A stretch of DNA of 64,000 nt. Source: Mucilaginibacter sp. KACC 22773 (GTDB lineage Bacteria; Bacteroidota; Bacteroidia; Sphingobacteriales; Sphingobacteriaceae). Position numbers and translations under genes: made by a program. The notes below the pieces were generated by a model. It ran no database searches, had not been told where the DNA came from, and saw only the letters and a program-made list of their open reading frames with translations. The stretch spans positions 4,092,001 to 4,156,000 of the forward strand of contig NZ_CP117883.1 of the NCBI RefSeq assembly GCF_028736215.1. The letters are read 5' to 3'. This document shows positions 8,813-18,336 of the stretch, in pieces. Each line of letters begins with the position of its first letter. Position 1 is the stretch's first letter.

Positions 8813-10417
8813 TTAATTCCAATCACCGGAAATATCCTTGGCAACGGCAGAATTAGAATTCTTCTCGGCTAAAGGTATTGGTAACAACACATTTTTATCC
8901 TGAAACGGCTGTGTGCCGTCTTCAATCTTCCTTTCAGCATTTATTGTTTGTTTTGCAATGCCCCAACGTATCAAGTCAAAATAACGGCTTTGTTCACCGG
9001 TTAGTTCCAACTGCCTTTCACGCATCAGGATGTTCATAGCATCTGCCTGGCTACCCAGCGAGGTATAAAGTGGAGCTTTAACACTTGGCCTGTTACGTAC
9101 CTGGTTAATTAAACCCAATGGCTCGGCACCTGTGTTGCCCTGCTGTATATAGCTTTCTGCCAGCATAAGCAAAACATCAGCATAACGTATTACCTGGCCG
9201 TTTATACCACTTTGAGGTCCGCCAAAAGACGATTGTTTGTTATAATATTCATATTTAAGCCACTCGTACCCTTTTGAAGCGAAGGGAAAATCTACAGGTC
9301 CTGCAGAACATTGCTGACAATATTGTGTTTGCCCGCCACTTGCAGCATCGCCATAAAAGGTGAAGGCTGCACGGGGGTCGACGTAATTCACAGCAGGATT
9401 TTGTGGGTTAGGATAGGTAAAAGCTTTAACAGCGGTTGTAGTTATATGTACGTTGTTCCAATCATTAAAGCCGTATTCCTGTGCACGGTCTGAGTGTGTT
9501 GCTTTACCACCCCAGGTTTCCTGGCCCCCAAAAACGTAATATTGGTTACCTACGCCCCAGTCTGTCCATTTCTGGTTCATCACCTGGAAAATGGTTTCAG
9601 GATTCGCGGTAGCATCATTCTGCTTCGGATCATCAAACAGATCGTTATAAACCGGCGCAAGCGAATAATTGAAAGGAGCCTTGGTTAACTTGGTAAGTTC
9701 TGTTTGTGCCAGAGCCCATTTTTTTTCATATAAATAAGATTTACCCAAAAGCGCCACCGCAGCCCCTTGTGTAGCACGCCCGTAACTTTCAGAAGCATAG
9801 GAAAGAGGAAGGCCTGCTTCAGCATCTTTCAAATCCTGTTCAATAAACGCCCAAACAGCGGCAACAGGCGATCTCGGTGCGTTAATATCTGCAGGTGTTG
9901 GCAGCGTTATGTAGTGGGTGCGGAGTGGTACCCGGCCGTACAAATTAACTAATTGAAAATAAGCATAAGCCCGCAGAAATTTAGCCTCGGCAATATATTG
10001 CTTTTGGTCCGTTGCCTCTGTAGGTTTAAGCGGGTCCGGTTTCCATACCTGCGTACGGTCGATAACCACATTGGCACGCGCTATTATTTGGTATAATGCC
10101 GACCACATCTGACCCGCCTGGTTCTGGTCGGGGCCAAAATTATACTGTGCCAATTGCAGCAAATCACCTACAAGGGGCTGATTATTTTTGGCATCATAAC
10201 CAAGCAGGTCAAAAGTAAAATACCACTCGCGTGCCCACATGCCATTATGCAGCAAACCTGCGTAAGTGGCTACAACAGCCTCGTTTAAGGCAACATCGCT
10301 GGTAAAATACGTATCAGAAGTGTACGCACTTTTATTAACCAAACTCAAATCTTTTTTACACCCTATTGAGAGAACCAACAACCCTCCCGTCATAAGGAAT
10401 TTCATAAATCTTTTCAT
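8813..10417 (-). CDS. SusD/RagB-family nutrient-binding outer-membrane lipoprotein
   Basis: 534 aa from the ATG at 10417; a five-codon longer reading would need a TTG start. It binds oligosaccharides or peptides at the cell surface and hands them to the SusC channel. The lipoprotein signal has lipobox LSIGC (Cys20) followed by KKD, compatible with surface export. TPR-like helices in the N-terminal half include FLRAYAYFQLVNLYGRVPL. The C-terminal part has RYADVLLMLAESYIQQG and MRERQLELTGEQSRYFDLIRWG, both hallmarks of the family. It follows susC by 23 bp. The ligand is unknown because no degradative enzyme is adjacent. Confidence 0.95.
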   Translation of the reverse strand: MKRFMKFLMTGGLLVLSIGCKKDLSLVNKSAYTSDTYFTSDVALNEAVVATYAGLLHNGMWAREWYFTFDLLGYDAKNNQPLVGDLLQLAQYNFGPDQNQAGQMWSALYQIIARANVVIDRTQVWKPDPLKPTEATDQKQYIAEAKFLRAYAYFQLVNLYGRVPLRTHYITLPTPADINAPRSPVAAVWAFIEQDLKDAEAGLPLSYASESYGRATQGAAVALLGKSYLYEKKWALAQTELTKLTKAPFNYSLAPVYNDLFDDPKQNDATANPETIFQVMNQKWTDWGVGNQYYVFGGQETWGGKATHSDRAQEYGFNDWNNVHITTTAVKAFTYPNPQNPAVNYVDPRAAFTFYGDAASGGQTQYCQQCSAGPVDFPFASKGYEWLKYEYYNKQSSFGGPQSGINGQVIRYADVLLMLAESYIQQGNTGAEPLGLINQVRNRPSVKAPLYTSLGSQADAMNILMRERQLELTGEQSRYFDLIRWGIAKQTINAERKIEDGTQPFQDKNVLLPIPLAEKNSNSAVAKDISGDWN

Positions 10418-10440
10418 AATTATATCTTTCAAAATGTTAC

Positions 10441-13400
10441 TTAAAATCCTGCTTGTATCCCGAATAAAATGGTACGCGGCTGCGGAACCTGGCCGCGATC
10501 TATATTGCGGTTAAAAATAAGATCGCCCCCATCTGAACCTATTTCGGGGTCATACCCTTTATAGCCGGTTATAGTAAATAAATTTTCCGCAGCAATATAT
10601 ACGCGCAGTCTACTTAAAACATTGCCTGAAAACGATTGCAAAGTGGCTTTACTCAAAGTATAACCCAGGGTGATGTTACGGGCACGTAAATAGGCACCGT
10701 TGTCGATAAAGAAATCCGATGGCCTTAAATTTCCGGATCCATTGTCATTCTGTCCAGCCCTTGGAAGAGCGGCATTGTCTCCAGGCTTTTGCCACCTGTT
10801 TAATATGGCGGTTGAGGCGTTATGCCCTGTTCCCGCGAACTCCAAACTGGACCTCAGATCATTTCCAATTTGCACGCCCTGCACTCCTGACAACACTACA
10901 TTAAGATCGAAACTATGGTAATTGGCACCTATATTAATTCCATACATAAACTTTGGAATTGCGCTCCCCAAAACCTGCTGGTCTTTTGAATCGACGGTTC
11001 CGTCGCCTGTTAGATCCTTAAATATAAAGTCGCCAGGTTTTAATCCACTTTGGTAAACCGCAGTCTGATTGCCGGTTTTCTGTTGTGCTTTTGCATTTAA
11101 CGCATCAATTTCGGCCTGGTCTTTGGCTACATGATCAACCCTATAACCATAATATGCCCCGATAGGGCTACCCGGTTGGGTCAGGGTTTCTGCAACACCT
11201 GTCCCGCCTACAATTGGCGTCGGCGACTGGGTGCCTAACGATATTGTTTTATTACTATTAAAAGCACCGTTAACACTTATGTTATAGCTAAAATCACTTT
11301 TAACCTCAGAACGGTAACCTAACTGAAATTCAAAACCCTTATTTTGTGCATCCGCTGCGTTAACGGTCTGTGAACTTCCGCCTGTATTTATCCCTATACC
11401 TAAACTTGGTGGTACGGGTATGTTAACTAATAACCCACTGCTTTTTCTGTTGTAATAATCGGCATTAAAAGTTATTCTGTTGTTGAGAAAACCCAGATCG
11501 ATCCCCGCATCTGTTTGGTCTGTTGTTTCCCAGTGTAATAATCCGTTTCCGATGGTAGTAAGTGTTGTGCCGCTAACAAATTGCTCGTTCCTGCCAAAAG
11601 AATACGCCAGGTTTCCAGCAGTCGATCCATTGAAGGTATACACATCGCTGGCGGTAAGAGATATCCGGTTGTTACCGGTACGTCCCCATCCTACGCGAAG
11701 TTTACCATCGCTGATGAATGGAAAGGCTGCTTTTATGAAATCTTCCTGACTGAAGCGCCATGCTAAGCCCGCGCCCGGAAAATTGCCGTAACGGCTTGCC
11801 TTGGGAAAATTGGAAGACCCGTCGCGCCTTAAACTGGCTGAAAGAATGTACTTATCGTCGTAAGAATAAATCAAACGTCCATAGTAAGATTGTTCTATGC
11901 CAGCTCCATTGGCATAGCCTGAGGAACTGGCGGGGGTAATTTTTGTGGCTACGGATATGTCCCTTACTTCATCGGTCAGCATACCGGTACCTGTTAGACT
12001 AACAAAGCTACTGCTGCCCGCGTCTTTGTAACTTGTACCTGCTGTTAGCGAAACATTGTGTTTGCCAAAGGTACGGTTATAGGAAAAATAATTTTCAATG
12101 GTGTAACTGGAGTAGTCGTTAAAACTACGGCCCGCTTGCCGGTCGAAGGACAGTTTATTGGCGGTTACGTAGGGGATATTATAAGAATTGCTCACACTGC
12201 TGCCATATTGTACTGACGCTTGTGACCTGAAGGTTAAACCATTTATAATTCTTACTTCTCCAAATACTTGCGGAAATAATATCAGTTCATGCCCGCTTTG
12301 TGTTTTTACGCCTAAGTCTTCTAATGGATTTACTGCATTGCTGTCATCATCTATATTGGTAAGGATGGAGTAACCGCCCCGAATTGAAGAATCATATATG
12401 GGTTGATAAGGCGCATATTGAAGCGCGTTACCTATGCCTGCCATAATTCCCTCCGTTTTGGTATACCTCAAATTTAAGGTTTGGCCGAAGCGAAAACGGC
12501 CTAATTTTTCCTCTAATGTAAACCGGTTATTAAACCTTTTTAATTGATAATCTTTAACTGTGGCTTGCTGTGTTACGTAGCCCGCCGACATATTATATGT
12601 AATCTTATCACTTCCGCCGCTTACACTTATATCATTTTGTGTTGATAAAGCTGTTTTAAAAATTTGGTTCTGCCAGTCGTTTCTGTCAACCAAAACATAT
12701 GGTGTTGTAAGTTTTACCGGTGTGGGATTATTGTTGGTAACATCAATATCTTTAAGGAGCTTTACATAATCTGCGGCTTTCAGCAGGTCAAGCTTTTTAG
12801 GTATGGTTGCAAAACCTACCTGCGAGGTAAACGATATTTGAGGAGCTCCTGTTTTACCTTTTTTTGTTGTAATAATTACAACACCATTAGCACCGGCAAC
12901 ACCATATATTGCTGTAGAAGCTGCGTCTTTTAATATGGTAATGTTCTCAATATCCTGTGGGCTGATGCTATTGAACGATCCTTCATTACCCTGAATGCCA
13001 TCAATAACGTACAACGGGCTAACATCCGTGAAAGAACCCACACCACGTACAATAATTTTCGCAGTTGAGCCCGGCACACCATTTGTGGGCACTACCTGAA
13101 CGCCGGGGGCCTTTCCTATTATCAGTTGTGCAGGGCTTAGTGATGTATTGGCGCCGGCATCTTTCGCGTTTACCACATTAACAGCACCTACCAGGTCTTT
13201 TTTGCGGGAGGTTCCATATCCTATTACTACTACTTCGTTCAGGTTGCTGGTACTTTTTGATAAAACCGCATTAAGTGTGCCTGATGAAGGAACAACAATT
13301 TCTTTTTGTTCGTAACCAACAAAAGAGAATATCAGTGTACTGCCTGAGGCCGCATTTATGGAATAGACACCTTCGGAATTTGTACCCGTAACCTCGGGCT

Positions 13401-13566
13401 TTCCTTTTACTTTGACAGATACGCCGGGCAGAGGTAATCCGTCGTCCTTATCCGACACTTTGCCGGTAATTTTCCCCGTTTGCGAAAAGCCCGGCAAACT
13501 TATCATGATAGCTGATAAGGTTATCCCGACAAAAATCAGGAGTTGGTTAAATAATTTTCTTTTCAT
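10441..13566 (-). CDS. SusC/RagA-family TonB-linked outer-membrane transporter
   Basis: 1041 aa. A signal peptide (ending GFSQ near 29) precedes a carboxypeptidase-D-like beta-sandwich (about 32-110, GKVSDKDDGLPLPGVSVKV). A plug domain with NEVVVIGYGTSRKKDLVGAV and the SusC motif PLYVIDGIQGN follows, then a 22-strand beta-barrel to the C-terminus. Energised by TonB, it imports the ligand captured by the SusD partner just downstream. No anti-sigma/sigma pair, hybrid sensor or glycosidase lies beside it, so the substrate is not predictable. A LacI-type palindrome lies 187 bp upstream of the start. Confidence 0.96.
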   Translation of the reverse strand: MKRKLFNQLLIFVGITLSAIMISLPGFSQTGKITGKVSDKDDGLPLPGVSVKVKGKPEVTGTNSEGVYSINAASGSTLIFSFVGYEQKEIVVPSSGTLNAVLSKSTSNLNEVVVIGYGTSRKKDLVGAVNVVNAKDAGANTSLSPAQLIIGKAPGVQVVPTNGVPGSTAKIIVRGVGSFTDVSPLYVIDGIQGNEGSFNSISPQDIENITILKDAASTAIYGVAGANGVVIITTKKGKTGAPQISFTSQVGFATIPKKLDLLKAADYVKLLKDIDVTNNNPTPVKLTTPYVLVDRNDWQNQIFKTALSTQNDISVSGGSDKITYNMSAGYVTQQATVKDYQLKRFNNRFTLEEKLGRFRFGQTLNLRYTKTEGIMAGIGNALQYAPYQPIYDSSIRGGYSILTNIDDDSNAVNPLEDLGVKTQSGHELILFPQVFGEVRIINGLTFRSQASVQYGSSVSNSYNIPYVTANKLSFDRQAGRSFNDYSSYTIENYFSYNRTFGKHNVSLTAGTSYKDAGSSSFVSLTGTGMLTDEVRDISVATKITPASSSGYANGAGIEQSYYGRLIYSYDDKYILSASLRRDGSSNFPKASRYGNFPGAGLAWRFSQEDFIKAAFPFISDGKLRVGWGRTGNNRISLTASDVYTFNGSTAGNLAYSFGRNEQFVSGTTLTTIGNGLLHWETTDQTDAGIDLGFLNNRITFNADYYNRKSSGLLVNIPVPPSLGIGINTGGSSQTVNAADAQNKGFEFQLGYRSEVKSDFSYNISVNGAFNSNKTISLGTQSPTPIVGGTGVAETLTQPGSPIGAYYGYRVDHVAKDQAEIDALNAKAQQKTGNQTAVYQSGLKPGDFIFKDLTGDGTVDSKDQQVLGSAIPKFMYGINIGANYHSFDLNVVLSGVQGVQIGNDLRSSLEFAGTGHNASTAILNRWQKPGDNAALPRAGQNDNGSGNLRPSDFFIDNGAYLRARNITLGYTLSKATLQSFSGNVLSRLRVYIAAENLFTITGYKGYDPEIGSDGGDLIFNRNIDRGQVPQPRTILFGIQAGF

Positions 13567-13567
13567 G

Positions 13568-14224
13568 AATTTTTAATTTAAGTGAAACAAATTGGTTAAT
13601 TATTAAGGTTTAGAATATCTGGATGTAGAAGATTGGTACCTAAGTGTTAGATTGTTATAAGCCGGTGGCGCATTGGGGGTGCATCTCCTTTTCATCGGCA
13701 GCAACCAGAGCATTTTTTGTGATATAAATAAATTGGTTAGCGTTTTCAGGCCCGCAATCGATTGCGAAACTTCAACACTGAAAAGCTCATCACAGTTCAT
13801 TAGTAAGTTTTTTAACATATCTATAAAAATTAAAACTGAGCCTCAGCTGTTCACTAAGTCAAAAAATAAATATCGGTTCAACTGGTAATTGGTGGATACT
13901 GTTAAAATCGGCATTTCAAAGACACCGAATTGAAGTTATATTCCGGGGGGTGAAACTAAAGCAACTTAAAAAAATGGAAGGGGTAGGGATGAATAAAAAT
14001 ATAGATCAAATGTACAAGCCTATATAATGAGTTATAAATAAAGCCATTAATAAATTGCATTAACTCCCCGGCAGTTGTAGGATATACTATGAAGTTTGCA
14101 ATGTGCTGCCTTCTTTTATCCAACACTCCATTTTGCAATGAGCTTGCGGATAAATTTCAATAATATCTCTTGAACCGTATTCATTTGTACCCTATTGACA
14201 AGGGTTTAAAAATACGTTTCCAGC
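13568..14224. other. Intergenic region upstream of susC
   Basis: About 650 bp between the susC start and the dehydrogenase relic. Small ORFs on the minus strand (13603-13818, 13956-14138) have no protein-like character. The region holds the LacI-like palindrome at 13754-13767 and should contain the susC promoter, but I could not fix a convincing -33/-7 pair. Confidence 0.5.
13754..13767. promoter_or_regulatory. LacI-family-like operator palindrome
   Basis: The perfect 14-bp palindrome CGCAATCGATTGCG matches the general LacI/GalR operator pattern GnAAnCGnTTnC with the central CG. It is 187 bp upstream of susC on the minus strand, in otherwise AT-rich non-coding DNA. No LacI-type regulator gene lies in this window, so the factor would act from elsewhere. 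The match is visible in the sequence; its use is inferred. Confidence 0.4.
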
Positions 14225-14968
14225 CTATAGCTCTATTATTGCTTTAATTACGCCGATCACCGGATCAAACCAGCTTTCAAACTCTTCCAGTACCTTATCA
14301 AATTGTACACAACATGTAATGCAATCAAACGGTTACACCCAGCCTTTTTTATGGATGCAATAACATGTTCAAAATCTTCCCGCTTAACATTCAAACTACT
14401 CATTAAAGTGGCTTCATGCTTGTGAAGTTCGGGGTGGCTCACACCGATATCTTCTTTTTGCGAACCAACCAGTAAACATTTTGCTTCATGCGCCCATATA
14501 ATGAAACTCGGTATTAATTGCTTTTAAGCTGCCGATGGCATTTACTGTCATTGCAGGCATATCTCCTTTCGTTATTGCGGCCAGTCGCAATGCCGCATCC
14601 GCTGTCGATACGTTTATAATATGATCTATCTTCAGTCCATCCTTGCGAAATTCAAGCCTTTTCGTGTTAAGGTTAAGGTCCATGTTAATTACTTTAGCGC
14701 CGGTAATGCGGGCATTATTCCATTATTCCGCGGCCTAATTGGTCCGCTCCTATAACCAGTACATATTCTCTTGTTTTTACACCATCTGGCCTAATCCCAT
14801 ATGTTCATTGTTAAGAGCCGCGGCCAGCGACTGATCGTAATGCACATCAGCCTTTCTCAGCTTTATTTGTACAGGGGCAACGGAATGACTTTGCCCGTAG
14901 GTTTGCGCTAACCCACAGGCAATTGATAGCCTGGAAAAATCAATTTCCTTGCCCCCTCTTAACCAGTT
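14225..14968 (-). pseudogene. Zinc-dependent alcohol dehydrogenase relic (MDR, sugar-acid/polyol type)
   Basis: Read on the minus strand across several frames, this region carries successive blocks of a medium-chain zinc dehydrogenase. In order they are a degenerate substrate-domain block (KADVHYDQSLA), the Rossmann start (VKTREYVLVIGA), MDLNLNTKRLEF, then DHIINVSTADAALRLAAITKGDMPA (14486-14683). SHPELHKHEATLMSS and REDFEHVIASIKKAG follow (14257-14442), and finally QFDKVLEEFESWFDP and VIKAIIEL before TAG at 14225-14227. At least three frameshifts and an internal stop separate the blocks, and the N-terminal zinc-ligand region is missing. It once resembled L-galactonate, threonine or RspB-type dehydrogenases. 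Confidence 0.8.
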
Positions 14969-15089
14969 GACTTTATTTCATTAAAAGCCGCCGGATACTA
15001 AAGGTGGTCAGTATAAATCGGCCAACGAGAGTCAAATTATCTGTGCTTTATCCACGTAAAGGGAATATTTTGAGTGTTTACGTAAATTT

Positions 15090-15123
15090 AAAAGCCCGTA
15101 AATCAAATGATTCACAGGCTTTT
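15090..15123 (-). terminator. Terminator hairpin after tRNA-Ser
   Basis: Arms 15090-15105 and 15108-15123 pair at 14 of 16 positions around a 2-nt loop, with A and T runs at the outer ends. It lies 25 bp past the 3' end of the minus-strand tRNA, so it should end that transcript; its symmetry would also allow the other direction. Confidence 0.7.
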
Positions 15124-15147
15124 AATGTGTTTTGAGTAAGTTATCAG

Positions 15148-15234
15148 CGGTGAGGGAGGGATTCGAACCCTCGGTACAGTTTCCCGTACGTCAGTTTAGC
15201 AAACTGATCCTTTCGGCCTCTCAGGCACCTCACC
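15148..15234 (-). tRNA. tRNA-Ser (anticodon GCT)
   Basis: On the minus strand the acceptor stem GGTGAGG pairs with CCTCACC, followed by discriminator G at 15148. The anticodon arm is CAGTT-TGCTAAA-CTG with anticodon GCT, reading AGC/AGT. A long variable arm (class II) follows, then the T arm GAGGG-TTCGAAT-CCCTC. At 87 nt with a long variable arm it fits serine. The CCA end is not encoded. Confidence 0.95.
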
Positions 15235-15315
15235 AGTATTTTTAAACTTGTCCCTCGTTTTCGGGATTGCAAATATAGCAATTCATGTTTCCCATCAAAA
15301 AAAAAGTTCGGATTT

Positions 15316-17385
15316 TTAATAATCTATCCGCACATGGTAAATACTCATAAGCATACGCTTGAATATTTCTTTGATGGTTTCGATATCTTTCAGGGTTATA
15401 TTACTGTCTTTCAACTGGTTCTGATCAAGCTTGTATTTTACAATCCTATCAACCAAAACACTTATCGATTCTTCATCGGGCTCTTTTAATGAGCGCGATG
15501 CGGCTTCAACCGAGTCGGCAAGCATCAAAACACCAGCTTCTTTGGAGAAAGGGATAGGCCCGGGGTACCTAAAAATGTTTTCGTTGATGAATTTCTCCGG
15601 AAAATTCTTCAACGACGACTGGTAAAAATAGTCGACCCGGGTGTTACCATGATGGGTACGGATAAAATCAATAATAACTTCGGGCAGGTTGGCTTTGCGG
15701 GCCATTTCAATCCCTTTGCTTACGTGGCGTATAATTACCTGTGCACTTTCTTCATAAGGCAGCTTATCATGAGGATTAAAGCCCGAACTTTGATTTTCAA
15801 TAAAAAACAGCGGGTTCTCCATTTTACCAATATCATGATACAAAGCCCCTGCCCTAACTAATAAAGCATTGCCACCGATACTATAAATAGCATTCTCGGC
15901 CAAATTGGCTACCTGTAACGAGTGCTGGAACGTACCAGGCGCTGTAAAGGCCAGTTCACGCAGTAAAGGCGCGTTGGTATTAGTAAGCTCGATGAGCGTA
16001 ATATCCGACGTGAGGGAAAATATCTTCTCAAATATATAAATCATTGGGTAAGCCAGCAAAGTGAGCAGTACGCTTACCACAAAGGGCAAAAAATCCATCC
16101 AGTCAATTTCAAGGAAGGTACCTTCCCTGATAAACGAAATGCCCAGGAACGCCACGAAATAGGTAAATACGATTATCCCGGCAGAAACCAGGAACTGCTC
16201 GCGCCGGATTAGGTTTTTGATACTGTAGATAGATACCATCCCGGCGGTTATTTCATAATAAGCAAACTCAAAGCTATTGGGCACAAAAAATCCTGCTATT
16301 AAAACCACCAGTAAATGAATGTTGAGCGCCAAACGGGTATCAAACAAAATACGGATGATGATTGGTACAATACAATAAGGAATGTAATACAAATTTACCG
16401 GGAACTGGAATTTAATTGCGGCCGACAAAGTAGCCAGCATAGCAGTTATTACAAGCAATATTAAGCCCACCAGCCGGTTATCGGCATAAATATCCTTACG
16501 AAACAGGTATAGGAATATCATAAGCAACGATATGGCTATTGATACCAATAAAAATTGTCCCAGCAGCACCAGTACGTGGTTACCATTAACACGGGCATTA
16601 TTTTCAAAAGCTTTTTTGTACGATTCAAGTTTCTGATAAACATCATCGTTAATAATCGAGCCTTTATAAACTATCACCTCCCCTTTTTGTACCATTCCAC
16701 GGGTGATAGAAAGGCCGTCGTACACTTCTTTTTCCAGCCTCGTGGTTAGGTTATCGTCGTAGCTTAAGTTGTTCTGTATCCGGTTTTGCAGCAAATCGAG
16801 CATGAAAGCCCTGTCAATATCGGTTCGTTTACTTAATACCTTATCACAATAAGCCAGCGCGCTTTCTTTGGTAAAAAGGGCATTGGTATTTTTTTCTGTA
16901 GCTACGTTTTTATTTAAAATGGTAATAGGATAGTTATTTGTGTGGCGCAAATATTTATCATTGAGCTTTAAAATACCGATGTTATATAAGTTTGTTAATA
17001 AAGCTACGCCCGCATCAATATATTTTGACTTAAGTTTATCGTTAATACCGGCATTGTGCCACTTGATTTCCAAATCGGTTTTAAAGCCTTCTATCTGTTG
17101 ATCGCCTGCGGCGGCATCAAGCTGATATACGGGGGTGATGCTTTCATAGGCGGTTTTCTTTTCGTTGTCAATTTCCTGGGGAGTTTTCAGAATAGCAAAA
17201 TTATAAGGCGATACCAGGTCTTTTTGGTTCCAGATGCGCCCTTTTTCGTATTCATAACTAAACTTTGCCTGTTTTGGTAAAAAGAAAACGATAAGGCAGA
17301 TGCTCATCAGCATCATCAAAAACTTAACGTTGCGGGCATATTTGCGCATTAAGGCTTTTTGCCGCGAGGTAGATAGTTTTGCCAT
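15316..17385 (-). CDS. 7TM-HD-domain phosphohydrolase (PgpH/YqfF family)
   Basis: 689 aa. One N-terminal membrane helix (about 20-38) is followed by a roughly 240-residue extracytoplasmic domain. A cluster of about seven helices (280-480) and a cytoplasmic HD domain complete the protein. The metal site includes TFQHSLQVANLAENA and YHDIGK, with a later HHG in RTHHGNTRVD. In other phyla, members with this layout hydrolyse cyclic di-AMP. The family is secure; the nucleotide substrate here is inferred. It is flanked by the tRNA and tsaB. Confidence 0.92.
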   Translation of the reverse strand: MAKLSTSRQKALMRKYARNVKFLMMLMSICLIVFFLPKQAKFSYEYEKGRIWNQKDLVSPYNFAILKTPQEIDNEKKTAYESITPVYQLDAAAGDQQIEGFKTDLEIKWHNAGINDKLKSKYIDAGVALLTNLYNIGILKLNDKYLRHTNNYPITILNKNVATEKNTNALFTKESALAYCDKVLSKRTDIDRAFMLDLLQNRIQNNLSYDDNLTTRLEKEVYDGLSITRGMVQKGEVIVYKGSIINDDVYQKLESYKKAFENNARVNGNHVLVLLGQFLLVSIAISLLMIFLYLFRKDIYADNRLVGLILLVITAMLATLSAAIKFQFPVNLYYIPYCIVPIIIRILFDTRLALNIHLLVVLIAGFFVPNSFEFAYYEITAGMVSIYSIKNLIRREQFLVSAGIIVFTYFVAFLGISFIREGTFLEIDWMDFLPFVVSVLLTLLAYPMIYIFEKIFSLTSDITLIELTNTNAPLLRELAFTAPGTFQHSLQVANLAENAIYSIGGNALLVRAGALYHDIGKMENPLFFIENQSSGFNPHDKLPYEESAQVIIRHVSKGIEMARKANLPEVIIDFIRTHHGNTRVDYFYQSSLKNFPEKFINENIFRYPGPIPFSKEAGVLMLADSVEAASRSLKEPDEESISVLVDRIVKYKLDQNQLKDSNITLKDIETIKEIFKRMLMSIYHVRIDY

Positions 17386-17493
17386 TTATTTAATTAACCG
17401 CTCAAAAATAATATAAGTTTCTGTTATAAACGGCAAAGAGTCGATAATCGGGGCCAAGAGCATGATATTTAGGTTGGCCTGTGTTTTTGGATC

Positions 17494-18189
17494 TTAACTC
17501 TTACTTTTTTTCCCCGCTATAAAATCCTTCAGATAATAAGGTTCAAAATAGGCTACATCTTCAAAATCTTTATCAGCAAATTTTTCGGCCGCCTTTTGGG
17601 TAAGATACGTTGCGGAGTTTTCGAAATTGTGTAAAAAGCTGGCGTTAGGATTGCCGCCTAAAATAGCTTCACATTTGTCGGCGCCATCGCCAAAAAAAAG
17701 AACCCGGTTATCTTTTAACAAATCGGCAAAACTGTTTTCGTCAATAATTTCAGCAGCTGTATCTTTAAGTTTTTCGCCTGCAATATTAAACACACTGCAA
17801 TAAACCTCCATTCTGCGGGCATCAATCATAGGGCACAGCAATGTGTTTTCATTAATGGGTATTGTATTATCATTAATTACACCATAAGCCATCGCCTCCA
17901 AAGTTTCGATAGCTATAAGCGGTTTATCAAGCGCGAAGCAAAGCCCCTTTGCTGTAGATACCCCAATACGCAAACCTGTGTATGAGCCAGGACCGCAACT
18001 TACCGCAATTGCGTCCAGGTCGCGGTAATTAAAATTACCGCCGGTTATAAGTTCTTCGGTAAATAAAGTAATTACTTCGGCGTGTTTATTACGCTCATTT
18101 ACCTGTTTAAAATCCAAAACCTTACCATCAGCAGCTAATGCTACTGAGCATGATGTTGTTGCAGTTTCTATTTGTAAAATAAGGCCCAT
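17494..18189 (-). CDS. tsaB: tRNA threonylcarbamoyladenosine biosynthesis protein TsaB
   Basis: 231 aa. TsaB is the partner of TsaD in making the universal t6A37 modification of ANN-reading tRNAs. The sequence shows the ASKHA fold start ILQIETATTSCSVAL, then NERNKHAEVITLF and AVSCGPGSYTGLRIGVSTAKGLCFAL, the diagnostic TsaB signature. Length is normal. It is preceded by a 7-bp tandem repeat that begins within two bases of the start codon, so its leader is made of repeat sequence. Confidence 0.95.
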   Translation of the reverse strand: MGLILQIETATTSCSVALAADGKVLDFKQVNERNKHAEVITLFTEELITGGNFNYRDLDAIAVSCGPGSYTGLRIGVSTAKGLCFALDKPLIAIETLEAMAYGVINDNTIPINENTLLCPMIDARRMEVYCSVFNIAGEKLKDTAAEIIDENSFADLLKDNRVLFFGDGADKCEAILGGNPNASFLHNFENSATYLTQKAAEKFADKDFEDVAYFEPYYLKDFIAGKKSKS

Positions 18190-18190
18190 T

Positions 18191-18335
18191 TGTGAGTTGT
18201 GAGTTGTGAGTTGTGAGTTGTGAGTTGTGAGTTGAAAAATTCAATCACCACCGCACTTTACAAAACAAAAAAATCAAACCTTTTAAGCTTAGGGCAAGGC
18301 AAAACTCAAAACCCATCACTCAAAACTTAAAACTA
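18191..18335. repeat. Heptamer repeat pair between yidD and tsaB
   Basis: Six perfect copies of TGTGAGT occupy 18191-18232. At 18301-18335 a second array of degenerate heptamers occurs in the opposite sense (AAAACTC, AAAACCC, ATCACTC, AAAACTT, AAAACTA), whose complements read AGTTTTG, GGTTTTG, AGTGATG. The left arm in the same phase reads AGTTGTG. The arms therefore share an AGTnnnn heptad and are inverted about a 68-bp spacer. The array reaches to two bases from the yidD stop and one base from the tsaB start. Confidence 0.75.
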
Positions 18336-18336
18336 A

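Noticed and set aside
13603..13818. 71-codon ORF upstream of susC
   Set aside because: Composition is not protein-like and it contains the LacI-type palindrome; most likely non-coding leader.
13956..14138. 60-codon ORF between susC leader and the dehydrogenase relic
   Set aside because: Short, aromatic-rich, no family; chance ORF in AT-rich DNA.
18191..18232. Possible CRISPR array
   Set aside because: The units are contiguous 7-mers without spacers, and there are no cas genes; it is a microsatellite-like tandem repeat.
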